Positions 1-10,745 of a stretch of 64,000 bases of DNA are shown here, piece after piece. The translations under genes and the position numbers were made by a program. The stretch is from NCBI RefSeq assembly GCF_032452875.1, contig NW_026893841.1, forward strand, positions 62,001-126,000. Direction: 5' to 3'. The notes beneath the pieces are model-generated. The model was not told the origin of the DNA. It made no database searches and worked only from the letters and a program-made list of their open reading frames with translations. How positions within the stretch are numbered: the first letter of the stretch is position 1; every line of letters begins with the position of its first letter. This DNA is from Bos javanicus (Eukaryota > Chordata > Mammalia > Artiodactyla > Bovidae).

Positions 1-894
1 CATGATCATTGCATGATCAGCCACGTGAGTAGTGCATGATAGCCACGTGATCACTGCATGATCAGTCACGTGATCAGTGCATGATCAGTCATGTGACCAG
101 TACATGGTAGCTGCGTGATCATGGCATGATCAGCCACGTGAGCAGTGCATGATAGCCACGTGATCAGTGCATGATCAGTCACGTGATCAGTGCATGATCA
201 GTCACGTGATCAGTGCATGATCAGCCACGTGATCAGTGCATGACAGCCACGTGATCAGTGCATGATCAGCCACGTGATCAGTGCATGATAGCCACGTGAT
301 CAGTGCATGATCAGTCACGTGATCAGTGCATGATGAGCCACGTGATCAGTGCATGATCAATTACGTGATCAGTGCATGATCAGTCACGTGACCAGTACAT
401 GGTTGCTACGTGATCGTTGCATGATCAGCCACGTGAGCAGTGCATGATAGCCACGTGATCAGTGCATGATCAGTCACGTGATCAGTGCATGATCAGTCAC
501 GTGAACAGTGCATGATCATTTACGTGATCAGTGCATGATCAGTCACGTGACCAGTATATGGTTGCTACGTGATCATTCCATGACGAGCCACGTGAGCAGT
601 GCATGATAGCCACGTGATGTGTGCATGAGTTACGTGAGCAGAGTATGATCAGCCACGTGATCAGTGCATGAGTGCCACGTGATCAGTGCATGATATGTCA
701 CGTGACAGGTGTGTGATCAGCCACGTGAACAGTGCATGATCAGCCACGTGATCAGTGCATGATAGCCACGTGATCAGTGCATGATCAGTTACGTGAGCAG
801 TGTATGATCAGCCACGTGATCAGTGCATGATCAGACACGTGATCAGTGTATGATCAGCCACGTGATCAGTGCATGCTCAGTCACGTGATCAGGG
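1..894. repeat. Sau-type array S0 (HOR tail, cut by window start)
   Basis: This is the right-hand part of a type A HOR. It holds landmarks e, f, h, i, j and l, but k is absent and the last units are closer to canonical than in S1. Marker units with gaccag + tacatgg or tatatgg lie near 95, 390 and 550. Confidence 0.9.
383..392. other. CLEAR/E-box palindrome GTCACGTGAC (example site)
   Basis: This 10-bp palindrome matches the consensus known for TFEB/MITF- and USF-type bHLH-zip factors. It arises wherever a T-type unit reads gtcacgtg followed by accag. A second example is at 542-551, and the form recurs several times per HOR. The sequence match is exact; binding in heterochromatin is not shown. 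Confidence 0.4.
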
Positions 895-1135
895 CCTGCT
901 GAGCTGCGTGATTACTGTCTGCTCATCTGCTTGACAATTGCCAGCTGAGCTGCACGATTCCTGCCTGTCATCTGCTTGACAATTGCCAGCTGTGCTGCGT
1001 AATTCCTGCCTGCTCAGCTGCTTGATTATTGCCAGCTGAGCAGCATGATTCCTCACACCTGAGTTCCATGATTATTGCCTGCTGACTGTTTGATTCGTGC
1101 CTACTCAGCTCTTTGTTTATTGCCTCCAGAGGCAC
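895..1135. repeat. Pvu-type block D1 (type A, 241 bp)
   Basis: This reference block divides into degenerate units of the array: 895-917, 918-940, 941-963, 964-985 (22 bp), 986-1008, 1009-1031, 1032-1054, 1055-1077, 1078-1099 (22 bp), 1100-1122 and a partial unit to 1135. Most begin cctgct or ccagct and end in attNNtg, where the array has gatcagtg. CAGCTG (PvuII) occurs at 942-947, 987-992, 1015-1020 and 1033-1038. A 62-codon minus-strand frame (968-1156) opens with TTG and is judged non-coding. Confidence 0.92.
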
Positions 1136-2796
1136 ATGATCAGTGTATGATAGCAAACATGATCAGCGCATGATCAGTCACATGATCAGCGCCATTAAGT
1201 CACGTGATCACTACATGATAGTCATGTGATCAGTCCATGCTCAGTCACGGTATCAGTGCATGATCAGCCACGTGATCAGTGCATGATCTGTCACAAGATT
1301 AGTGTATGATCATCCACGTGATCAGTGCATGGGCAGTCATGTGATCAGTGCATGATATAGACGTGATCAGTGCATGATCAGTCTCGTGATCAGTGCATGA
1401 TAGCCACGTGATCAGTGCATGATCAGTCACCTGATGGGTGTATGATCATTCACGTGACCTGTACATGGTAGCTACATGATCATTGCATGATCAGCCACGT
1501 GAGTAGTGCATGATAGCCACGTGATCAGTGCATGATCAGTCACGTGATCAGTGCATGATCAGTCATGTGACCAGTACATGGTAGCTGCGTGATCATGGCA
1601 TGATCAGCCACGTGAGCAGTGCATGATAGCCACGTGATCAGTGCATGATCAGACACGTGATCAGTGCATGATCAGTCACGTGATCAGTGCATGATCAGCC
1701 ACGTGATCAGTGCATGATCAGGCACGTGATCAGTGTATGTCAGCCAGTGATCAGTGCATGATAGCCACGTGATCAGTGCATGATCAGTCACGTGATCAGT
1801 GCATGATCAGTTATGTGATCAGTGTATGATCAGCCACGTGATCAGTGCATGATCAGCCACATGATCAGTGCATGATCAATTACGTGATCAGTGCATGATC
1901 AGTCACGTGACCAGTACATGGTAGCTACGTGATCATTGCATGATCAGCCACGTGATCAGTGCATGATAGCCACGTGATCAGTGCATGATAGCCACGTGAT
2001 CAGTGCATGATCAGTCATGTGATACGTGTGTGATCAGCCACGTGATCAGTGCATGATATCCACGTGATCAGTGCATGACAGCCACGTGATCAGTGCATGA
2101 GAGCCACGTGATCAGTGCATGATCAGTCACGTGATACATGTGTGATCAGCCACGTGATCAGTGCATGATGAGCCACGTGATCAGTGCATGATCAATTACG
2201 TGATCAGTGCATGATCAGTCACGTGACCAGTACATGGTTGCTACGTGATCGTTGCATGATCAGCCACGTGAGCAGAGCATGATAGCCACGTGATCAGTGC
2301 ATGATCAGTCACGTGATCAGTACATGATCAGTCACGTGAACAGTGCATGATCATTTACGTGATCTTTGCATGATCAGTCACGTGACCAGTATATGGTTGC
2401 TACGTGATCATTCCATGACGAGCCACGTGAGCAGTGCATGATAGCCACGTGATGTGTGCATGAGTTACGTGAGCAGAGTATGATCAGCCACGTGATCAGT
2501 GCATGAGTGCCACGTGATCAGTGCATGATATGTCACGTGACAGGTGTGTGATCAGCCACGTGAACAGTGCATGTTCAGCCACGTGATCAGTGCATGATAG
2601 CCACGTGATCAGTGCATGATCAGTTACGTGAGCAGTGTATGATCAGCCACGTGATCAGTGCATGGTCAGACACGTGAACAGTGTATGATCAGCCACGTGA
2701 TCAGTGCATGATATCCAAGTGATCAGTGCATGATCATCACGTGATCAGTGTATGATCAGCCACGTGAACAGTGCATGCTCAGTCACGTGATCTGGG
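1136..2796. repeat. Sau-type array S1 (complete landmark series)
   Basis: All landmarks a-l are present in order; ccattaag is near 1192 and gatctgtcac at 1285. Marker units with gacc + tgtacatgg or agtacatgg begin at 1456, 1569, 1909, 2225 and 2384. The gaps of 113, 340, 316 and 159 bp are about 5, 15, 14 and 7 units. Confidence 0.92.
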
Positions 2797-3037
2797 CCTG
2801 CTGAGCTGCGTGATTACTGTCTGCTCATCTGCTTGACAATTGCCAGCTGAGCTGCACGATTCCTGCCTGTCATCTGCTTGACAATTGCCAGCTGTGCTGC
2901 GTAATTCCTGCCTGCTCAGCTGCTTGATTATTGCCAGCTGAGCAGCATGATTCCTCACACCTGAGTTCCATGATTATTGCCTGCTGACTGTTTGATTCGT
3001 GCCTACTCAGCTCTTTGTTTATTGCCTCCAGAGGCAC
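2797..3037. repeat. Pvu-type block D2 (type A)
   Basis: The block reads the same as D1 by eye. It is preceded by gatctggg, whereas D1 has gatcaggg; this linked upstream base recurs across the window as a subfamily marker. Confidence 0.92.
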
Positions 3038-4653
3038 ATGATCAGTGTATGATAGCAAACATGATCAGCGCATGATCAGTCACATGATCAGCGCCATTAA
3101 GTCACGTGATCACTACATGATAGTCATGTGATCAGTCCATGCTCAGTCACGGTATCAGTGCATGATCAGCCACGTGATCAGTGCATGATCTGTCACAAGA
3201 TTAGTGTATGATCATCCACGTGATCAGTGCATGGGCAGTCATGTGATCAGTGCATGATATAGACGTGATCAGTGCATGATCAGTCTCGTGATCAGTGCAT
3301 GATAGCCACGTGATCAGTGCATGATCAGTCACCTGATGGGTGTATGATCATTCACGTGACCTGTACATGGTAGCTACATGATCATTGCATGATCAGCCAC
3401 GTGAGTAGTGCATGATAGCCACGTGATCACTGCATGATCAGTCACGTGATCAGTGCATGATCAGTCATGTGACCAGTACATGGTAGCTGCGTGATCATGG
3501 CATGATCAGCCACGTGAGCAGTGCATGATAGCCACGTGATCAGTGCATGATCAGACACGTGATCAGTGCATGATCAGTCACGTGATCAGTGCATGATCAG
3601 GCACGTGATCAGTGCATGTCAGCCAAGTGATCAGTGCATGATAGCCACGTGATCAGTGCATGATCAGTCACGTGATCAGTGCATGATCAGTCATGTGATC
3701 AGTGCATGATCAGCCACGTGATCAGTGCATGATCAGCCACATGATCAGTGCATGATCAATTACGTGATCAGTGCATGATCAGTCACGTGACCAGTACATG
3801 GTAGCTACGTGATCATTGCATGATCAGCCACGTGATCAGTGCATGATAGCCACGTGATCAGTGCATGATCAGTCATGTGATCGTGTGTGATCAGCCACGT
3901 GATCAGTGCATGATATCCACGTGATCAGTGCATGACAGCCACGTGATCAGTGCATGAGAGCCACGTGATCAGTGCATGATCAGTCACGTGATACATGTGT
4001 GATCAGCCACGTGATCAGTGCATGATGAGCCACGTGATCAGTGCAGGATCAATTACGTGATCAGTGCATGATCAGTCACGTGACCAGTACATGGTTGCTA
4101 CGTGATCGTTGCATGATCAGCCACGTGAGCAGAGCATGATAGCCACGTGATCAGTGCATGATCAGTCACGTGATCAGTACATGATCAGTCACGTGAACAG
4201 TGCATGATCATTTACGTGATCTTTGCATGATCAGTCACGTGACCAGTATATGGTTGCTACGTGATCATTCCATGACGAGCCACGTGAGCAGTGCATGATA
4301 GCCACGTGATGTGTGCATGAGTTACGTGAGCAGAGTATGATCAGCCACGTGATCAGTGCATGAGTGCCACGTGATCAGTGCATGATATGTCACGTGACAG
4401 GTGTGTGATCAGCCACGTGAACAGTGCATGTTCAGCCACGTGATCAGTGCATGATAGCCACGTGATCAGTGCATGATCAGTTACGTGAGCAGTGTATGAT
4501 CAGCCACGTGATCAGTGCATGGTCAGACACGTGAACAGTGTATGATCAGCCACGTGATCAGTGCATGATATCCAAGTGATCAGTGCATGATCATCACGTG
4601 ATCAGTGTATGATCAGCCACGTGAACAGTGCATGCTCAGTCACGTGATCTGGG
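3038..4653. repeat. Sau-type array S2 (complete landmark series)
   Basis: This is S1 minus one 23-mer near the gatcaggcacg unit and one 22-mer after landmark f. It also has private changes such as gcaggatc before the second f unit, near 4042. Confidence 0.92.
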
Positions 4654-4894
4654 CCTGCTGAGCTGCGTGATTACTGTCTGCTCATCTGCTTGACAATTGC
4701 CAGCTGAGCTGCACGATTCCTGCCTGTCATCTGCTTGACAATTGCCAGCTGTGCTGCGTAATTCCTGCCTGCTCAGCTGCTTGATTATTGCCAGCTGAGC
4801 AGCATGATTCCTCACACCTGAGTTCCATGATTATTGCCTGCTGACTGTTTGATTCGTGCCTACTCAGCTCTTTGTTTATTGCCTCCAGAGGCAC
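4654..4894. repeat. Pvu-type block D3 (type A)
   Basis: Standard 241-bp block preceded by gatctggg, with the cacacctgag form at the position that varies between subfamilies. Confidence 0.92.
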
Positions 4895-6445
4895 ATGATC
4901 AGTGTATGATAGCAAACATGATCAGCGCATGATCAGTCACATGATCAGCGCCATTAAGTCACGTGATCACTACATGATAGTCATGTGATCAGTCCATGCT
5001 CAGTCACGGTATCAGTGCATGATCAGCCACGTGATCAGTGCATGATCTGTCACAAGATTAGTGTATGATCATCCACGTGATCAGTGCATGGGCAGTCATG
5101 TGATCAGTGCATGATATAGACGTGATCAGTGCATGATCAGTCTCGTGATCAGTGCATGATAGCCACGTGATCAGTGCATGATCAGTCACCTGATGGGTGT
5201 ATGATCATTCACGTGACCTGTACATGGTAGCTACATGATCATTGCATGATCAGCCACGTGAGTAGTGCATGATAGCCACGTGATCACTGCATGATCAGTC
5301 ACGTGATCAGTGCATGATCAGTCATGTGACCAGTACATGGTAGCTGCGTGATCATGGCATGATCAGCCACGTGAGCAGTGCATGATAGCCACGTGATCAG
5401 TGCATGATCAGTCACGTGATCAGTGCATGATCAGTCACGTGATCAGTGCATGATCAGCCACGTGATCAGTGCATGATCAGCCACGTGATCAGTGCATGAT
5501 CAATCACGTGATCAGTGCATGATCAGTCACGTGATCAGTGCATGATAGCTACGTGATCAGTGCATGATCAGCCACGTGATCAGTGCATGATAGCCACGTG
5601 ATCAGTGCATGATCACCACGTGATCAGTGCATGATCAGTCACGTGATCGTGTGTGATCAGCCACGTGATCAGTGCATGATAGCCACGTGATCAGTGCATG
5701 ATCAGTCACGTGATCAGTGCATGATCAGTCACGTGATCAGTGCATGATCAGCCACGTGATCAGTGCATGATAGCCACGTGATCAGTGCATGATCAGTCAC
5801 GTGATCAGTGCATGATCAGCCACGTGATCAGTGCATGATAGCCACGTGATCAGTGCATGATCAGCCACGTGATCAGTGCATGATCAGTCACGTGATCAGT
5901 GCATGATCAGCCACGTGATCAGTGCATGATCAGTCACGTGATCAGTGCATGATCAGCCACGTGATCAGTGCATGATAGCCACGTGATCAGTGCATGATCA
6001 GTCACGTGATCAGTGCATGATCAGCCACGTGATCAGTGCATGATCAGCCACGTGATCAGTGCATGATCAGTCACGTGATCAGTGCATGATCAGTCACGTG
6101 ATCAGTGCATGATCAGCCACGTGATCAGTGCATGATCAGTCACGTGATCAGTGCATGATAGCCCGTGATCAGTGCATGATCAGTCCCGTGATCAGTGCAT
6201 GATCAGCCACGTGATCAGTGCATGATAGCCACGTGATCAGTGCATGATCAGTCACGTGATCAGTGCATGATCAGCCACGTGATCAGTGCATGATAGCCAC
6301 GTGATCAGTGCATGATATGACGTGATCAGTGCATGATCAGTCACGTGATCAGTGCATGATAGCCACGTGATCAGTGCATGATCAGTCACGTGATCAGTGT
6401 ATGATCAGCCACGTGATCAGTGCATGATCAGTCACGTGATCAGTG
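4895..6445. repeat. Sau-type array S3 (half landmarks, half homogenised)
   Basis: Landmarks a-e occupy 4895 to about 5390. The last ~1.05 kb is nearly canonical 22/23-mers with few variants. One is a pair of damaged E-boxes, gatagcccgtg at 6157 and cagtcccgtg near 6180, which recurs in S5. Landmark l is missing before D4. Confidence 0.92.
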
Positions 6446-6637
6446 CATGCTGAGCTGCGTGATTACTGTCTGCTCATCTGTTTGACAATTGCCACCTGTG
6501 CTGCGTAATTCCTGCCTGCTCATCTACTTGATTATTGCCAGCTGAGCAGCATGATTTCTCAGAGCAGAGTTCCATGATTATAGCCTGCTGACTGATTCCT
6601 GCCTACTCAGCTCTATGTTCATTGCCTCCAGAGGCAC
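6446..6637. repeat. Pvu-type block D4 (type B, 192 bp, two units short)
   Basis: Type B marks are atctacttg, gactgattcc and ctctatgttc. About 45 bp (two sub-units, from the ccagctgagctgcac unit onward) is missing. The first unit begins catgctgag rather than cctgctgag, so it grades into the preceding array. Confidence 0.9.
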
Positions 6638-6989
6638 ATGATCAGTGTATGACACCAAACATGATCAGTGCATGATCAGTCACATGATCAGTGCATGATA
6701 AGCCACGTGATCAGTGCATGATCAGTCACGTGATCAGTGCATGATCAGTCACGTGATCAGTGCATGATAGCCACGTGATCAGTGCATGATCAGCCACGTG
6801 ATCAGTGCATGATAGCCACGTGATCAGTGCATGATCAGTCACGTGATCAGTGCATGATCAGCCACGTGATCAGTGCATGATAGCCACGTGATCAGTGCAT
6901 GATCAGTCACGTGATCAGTGCATGATCAGTCACGTGATCAGTGCATGATCAGCCACGTGATCAGTGCATGCTCAGTCACGTGATCAGTG
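6638..6989. repeat. Sau-type array S4 (type B trailer)
   Basis: Opens with gacaccaaac and gataagcc, then canonical units, ending in landmark l. At 352 bp it is the shortest array in the window. Confidence 0.9.
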
Positions 6990-7184
6990 CCTGCTGAGCT
7001 GCGTGATTACTGTCTGCTCATCTGCTTGACAATTGCCAGCTGAGCTGCATGATTCCTGCCTGTCATCTGCTTGACAATTGCCAGCTGAGCAGCATGATTC
7101 CTCACACATGAGTTCCATGATTATTGCCTGCTGACTGTTTGATTCGTGCCTACTCAGCTCTTTGTTTATTGCCTCCAGAGGCAC
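6990..7184. repeat. Pvu-type block D5 (type A, 195 bp, two units short)
   Basis: Missing 46 bp, namely the ccagctgtgctgcg unit and the following cctgctcagctgc unit. The reading frame shifts as a result and runs 73 codons (6984-7205). It has a private cacacatgag. Confidence 0.9.
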
Positions 7185-8101
7185 ATGATCAGTGTATGAT
7201 AGCAAACATGATCAGCGCATGATCAGTCACATGATCAGTGCCATTAAGTCACGTGATCACTACATGATAGTCATGTGATCAGTCCATGCTCAGTCACGGT
7301 ATCAGTGCATGATCAGCCACGTGATCAGTGCATGATCAGCCACGTGATCAGTGCATGATAGCCACGTGATCAGTGCATGATCAGTCACGTGATCAGTGCA
7401 TGATCAGTCACGTGATCAGTGCATGATCAGCCACGTGATCAGTGCATGATCAGTCACCTGATCAGTGTATGATCAGTCACGTGACCAGTACATGGTAGCT
7501 ACATGATCATTGCATGATCAGCCACGTGATAGTGCATGATAGCCACGTGATCAGTGCATGATCAGTCACGTGATCAGTGCATGATCAGTCACGTGACCAG
7601 TACATGGTAGCTGCGTGATCAGTGCATGATCAGCCACGTGATCAGTGCATGATAGCCACGTGATCAGTGCATGATCAGTCACGTGATCAGTGCATGATCA
7701 GTCACGTGATCAGTGCATGATCAGCCACGTGATCAGTGCATGATCAGTCACGTGATCAGTGCATGATCAGCCACGTGATCAGTGCATGATAGCCACGTGA
7801 TCAGTGCATGATCAGCCACGTGATCAGTGCATGATCAGTCACGTGATCAGTGCATGATCAGTCACGTGATCAGTGCATGATCAGCCACGTGATCAGTGCA
7901 TGATCAGTCATGTGTCAGTGCATGATAGCCCGTGATCAGTGCATGATCAGTCCCGTGATCAGTGCATGATCAGCCACGTGATCAGTGCATGATAGCCACG
8001 TGATCAGTGCATGATCAGTCACGTGATCAGTGCATGATCAGTCACGTGATCAGTGTATGATCAGCCACGTGAACAGTGCATGCTCAGTCACGTGATCAGT
8101 G
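7185..8101. repeat. Sau-type array S5
   Basis: Landmark a, then mostly canonical units. A softened landmark d (cacctgatcag) lies near 7456, and the damaged E-box pair cccgtg shared with S3 begins at 7924. Ends in landmark l. Confidence 0.9.
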
Positions 8102-8337
8102 CCTGCTGAGCTGCGTGATTACTGTCTGCTCATCTGCTTGACAATTGCCAGCTGAGCTGCACGATTCCTGCCTGTCATCTGCTTGACAATTGCCACTGTG
8201 CTGCGTAATTCCTGCCTGCTCATCTACTTGATTATTGCCAGCTGAGCAGCATGATTTCTCAGAGCTGAGTTCCATGATTATAGCCTGCTGACTGATTCCT
8301 GCCTACTCAGCTCTATGTTCATTGCCTCCAGAGGCAC
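8102..8337. repeat. Pvu-type block D6 (type B, 236 bp)
   Basis: Full-length type B with gactgattcc and ctctatgttc. It has an extra 1-bp loss in gccactgtg. Confidence 0.9.
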
Positions 8338-9348
8338 ATGATCAGTGTATGACACCAAACATGATCAGCACATGATCAGTCACATGATCAGTGCATGATC
8401 AGCCACGTGATCAGTGCATGATCAGTCATGTGATCAGTGCATGATCAGTCATGTGACCAGTACATGGTAGCTGCGTGATCAGTGCATGATCAGCCACGTG
8501 ATCAGTGCATGATAGCCACGTGATCAGTGCATGATCAGTCACGTGATCAGTGTGTGATCAGTCACGTGATCAGTGCATGATAGCCACGTGATCAGTGCAT
8601 GATAGCCACGTGATCAGTGCATGATCAGTCACGTGATCAGTGCATGATCAGTCACGTGATCAGTGCATGATCAGTCACGTGATCAGTGCATGATCAGCCA
8701 CGTGATCAGTGCATGATAGCCACGTGATCAGTGCATGATCAGTCACGTGATCAGTGCATGATCAGTCACGTGATCAGTGCATGATCAGCCACGTGATCAG
8801 TGCATGATCAGCCACGTGATCAGTGCATGATCAGCCACGTGATCAGTGCATGATCAGCCACGTGATCAGTGCATGATCAGTCACGTGATCAGTGCATGAT
8901 CAGTCACGTGAACAGTGCATGATCATTTACGTGATCAGTGCATGATCAGTCACGTGACCAGTATATGGTAGCTACGTGATCATTCCATGACGAGCCACGT
9001 GATCAGTGCATGATAGCCACGTGATGTGTGCATGATGAGTTACGTGAGCAGTGTATGATCAGCCACGTGATCAGTGCATGATATGTCACGTGACAGGTGT
9101 GATCAGCCACGTGAACAGTGCATGTTCAGCCACGTGATCAGTGCATGATAGCCACGTGATCAGTGCATGATCAGTTACGTGAGCAGTGTATGATCAGCCA
9201 CGTGATCAGTGCATGGTCAGACACGTGAACAGTGTATGATCAGCCACGTGATCAGTGCATGATATCCAAGTGATCAGTGCATGATCAATCACGTGATCAG
9301 TGTATGATCAGCCACGTGAACAGTGCATGCTCAGTCACGTGATCAGGG
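8338..9348. repeat. Sau-type array S6
   Basis: Type B trailer, then canonical units to about 8900, then landmarks h, i, j, k and l. Landmark i is altered to catgatgagttacg. Confidence 0.9.
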
Positions 9349-9589
9349 CCTGCTGAGCTGCGTGATTACTGTCTGCTCATCTGCTTGACAATTGCCAGCT
9401 GAGCTGCACGATTCCTGCCTGTCATCTGCTTGACAATTGCCAGCTGTGCTGCGTAATTCCTGCCTGCTCAGCTGCTTGATTATTGCCAGCTGAGCAGCAT
9501 GATTCCTCACAGCTGAGTTCCATGATTATTGCCTGCTGACTGTTTGATTCGTGCCTACTCAGCTCTTTGTTTATTGCCTCCAGAGGCAC
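9349..9589. repeat. Pvu-type block D7 (type A, cacagctgag form)
   Basis: A cacagctgag variant replaces cacacctgag and creates a fifth CAGCTG site in the block. The same form is seen in D10, D13, D32, D36 and D39. Confidence 0.92.
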
Positions 9590-10508
9590 ATGATCAGTGT
9601 ATGATAGCAAACATGATCAGCGCATGATCAGTCACATGATCAGCGCCATTAAGTCACGTGATCACTACATGATAGTCATGTGATCAGTCCATGCTCAGTC
9701 ACGGTATCAGTGCATGATCAGCCACGTGATCAGTGCATGATCTGTCACATGATTAGTGTATGATCATCCACGTGATCAGTGCATGGGCAGTCATGTGATC
9801 AGTGCATGATATAGACGTGATCAGTGCATGATCAGTCTCGTGATCAGTGCATGATAGCCACGTGATCAGTGCATGATCAGTCACCTGATGGGTGTATGAT
9901 CATTCACGTGACCTGTACATGGTAGCTACGTGATCATTGCATGATCAGCCACGTGATGTGCATGATAGCCACGTGATCAGTGCATGATCAGTCACGTGAT
10001 CAGTGCATGATCAGTCACGTGATCAGTGCATGATCAGCCACGTGATCAGTGCATGATCAGCCACGTGATCAGTGCATGATCAGCCACGTGATCAGTGCAT
10101 GATAGCCACGTGATCAGTGCATGATCAGTCACGTGATCAGTGCATGATCAGTCACGTGATCAGTGCATGATCAGCCACGTGATCAGTGCATGATCAGCAC
10201 GTGATCAGTGCATGATCAGCCACGTGATCAGTGCATGATAGCCACGTGATCAGTGCATGATCAGTCACGTGATCAGTGCATGATCAGTCACGTGATCAGT
10301 GCATGATCAGCCACGTGATCAGTGCATGATCAGCCACGTGATCAGTGCATGATCAGCCACGTGATCAGTGCATGATCAGTCACGTGATCAGTGCATGATC
10401 AGCCACGTGATCAGTGCATGATCAGTCACGTGATCAGTGCATGATCAGTCACGTGATCAGTGTGTGATCAGCCACGTGATCAGTGCATGCTCAGTCACGT
10501 GATCAGGG
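9590..10508. repeat. Sau-type array S7 with 137-bp sub-repeat
   Basis: Landmarks a-d to about 9935, then canonical units. Three copies of a six-unit block (one 22-mer, two T-type, three C-type units) have 22-mers starting at 9964, 10101 and 10237. The second copy has a 1-bp loss (cagcacg). Confidence 0.9.
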
Positions 10509-10745
10509 CCTGCTGAGCTGCGTGATTACTGTCTGCTCATCTGCTTGACAATTGCCAGCTGAGCTGCACGATTCCTGCCTGTCATCTGCTTGACAATTGC
10601 CAGCTGTGCTGCGTAATTCCTGCCTGCTCATCTACTTGATTATTGCCAGCTGAGCAGCATGATTTCTCAGAGCTGAGTTCCATGATTATTGCCTGCTGAC
10701 TGATTCCTGCCTACTCAGCTCTATGTTCATTGCCTCCAGAGGCAC
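10509..10745. repeat. Pvu-type block D8 (type B, 237 bp)
   Basis: Type B by atctacttg, cagagctgag, gactgattcc and ctctatgttc. Otherwise colinear with D1, less the 4-bp gttt. Confidence 0.9.

Larger units (their letters stand above)
895..2796. repeat. Archetype higher-order repeat, 1,902 bp
   Basis: This repeat runs from D1 to the base before D2 and carries the full landmark series a-l. The next copy (2797-4653) is 1,857 bp, exactly two basic units (45 bp) shorter. HORs at 14606-16419 (1,814 bp) and 16420-18322 (1,903 bp) have the same order. About 84 basic units make one HOR. Confidence 0.9.

Noticed and set aside
383..392. Yeast centromere CDEI-like motif (GTCACGTG fits RTCACRTG)
   Set aside because: The match is inherent to every T-type unit. 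There is no CDEII/CDEIII arrangement, and the architecture is that of a large eukaryotic satellite.
978..1010. Bacterial-type promoter (TTGACA followed 17 bp later by GTAATT)
   Set aside because: TTGACAATTG is part of the D sub-units and recurs because of the repeat. The -10 match is poor and there is no gene to serve.
968..1156. Minus-strand 62-codon reading frame repeated in most type A D blocks
   Set aside because: The frame opens with TTG, not ATG, and lies wholly within satellite units. It varies at the amino-acid level between subfamilies (L-R, L-S, H-R, Q-R at one site) and is broken or shifted in D4, D5, D6, D12, D14, D21, D24 and D30. Its recurrence is explained by copying of the repeat. 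I recognise no protein domain.
5390..6440. Bacterial replication iterons or a GATC-rich origin (22-bp repeats)
   Set aside because: Iteron clusters are a few hundred bases beside a rep gene. Here the repeat fills 64 kb with no gene at all.
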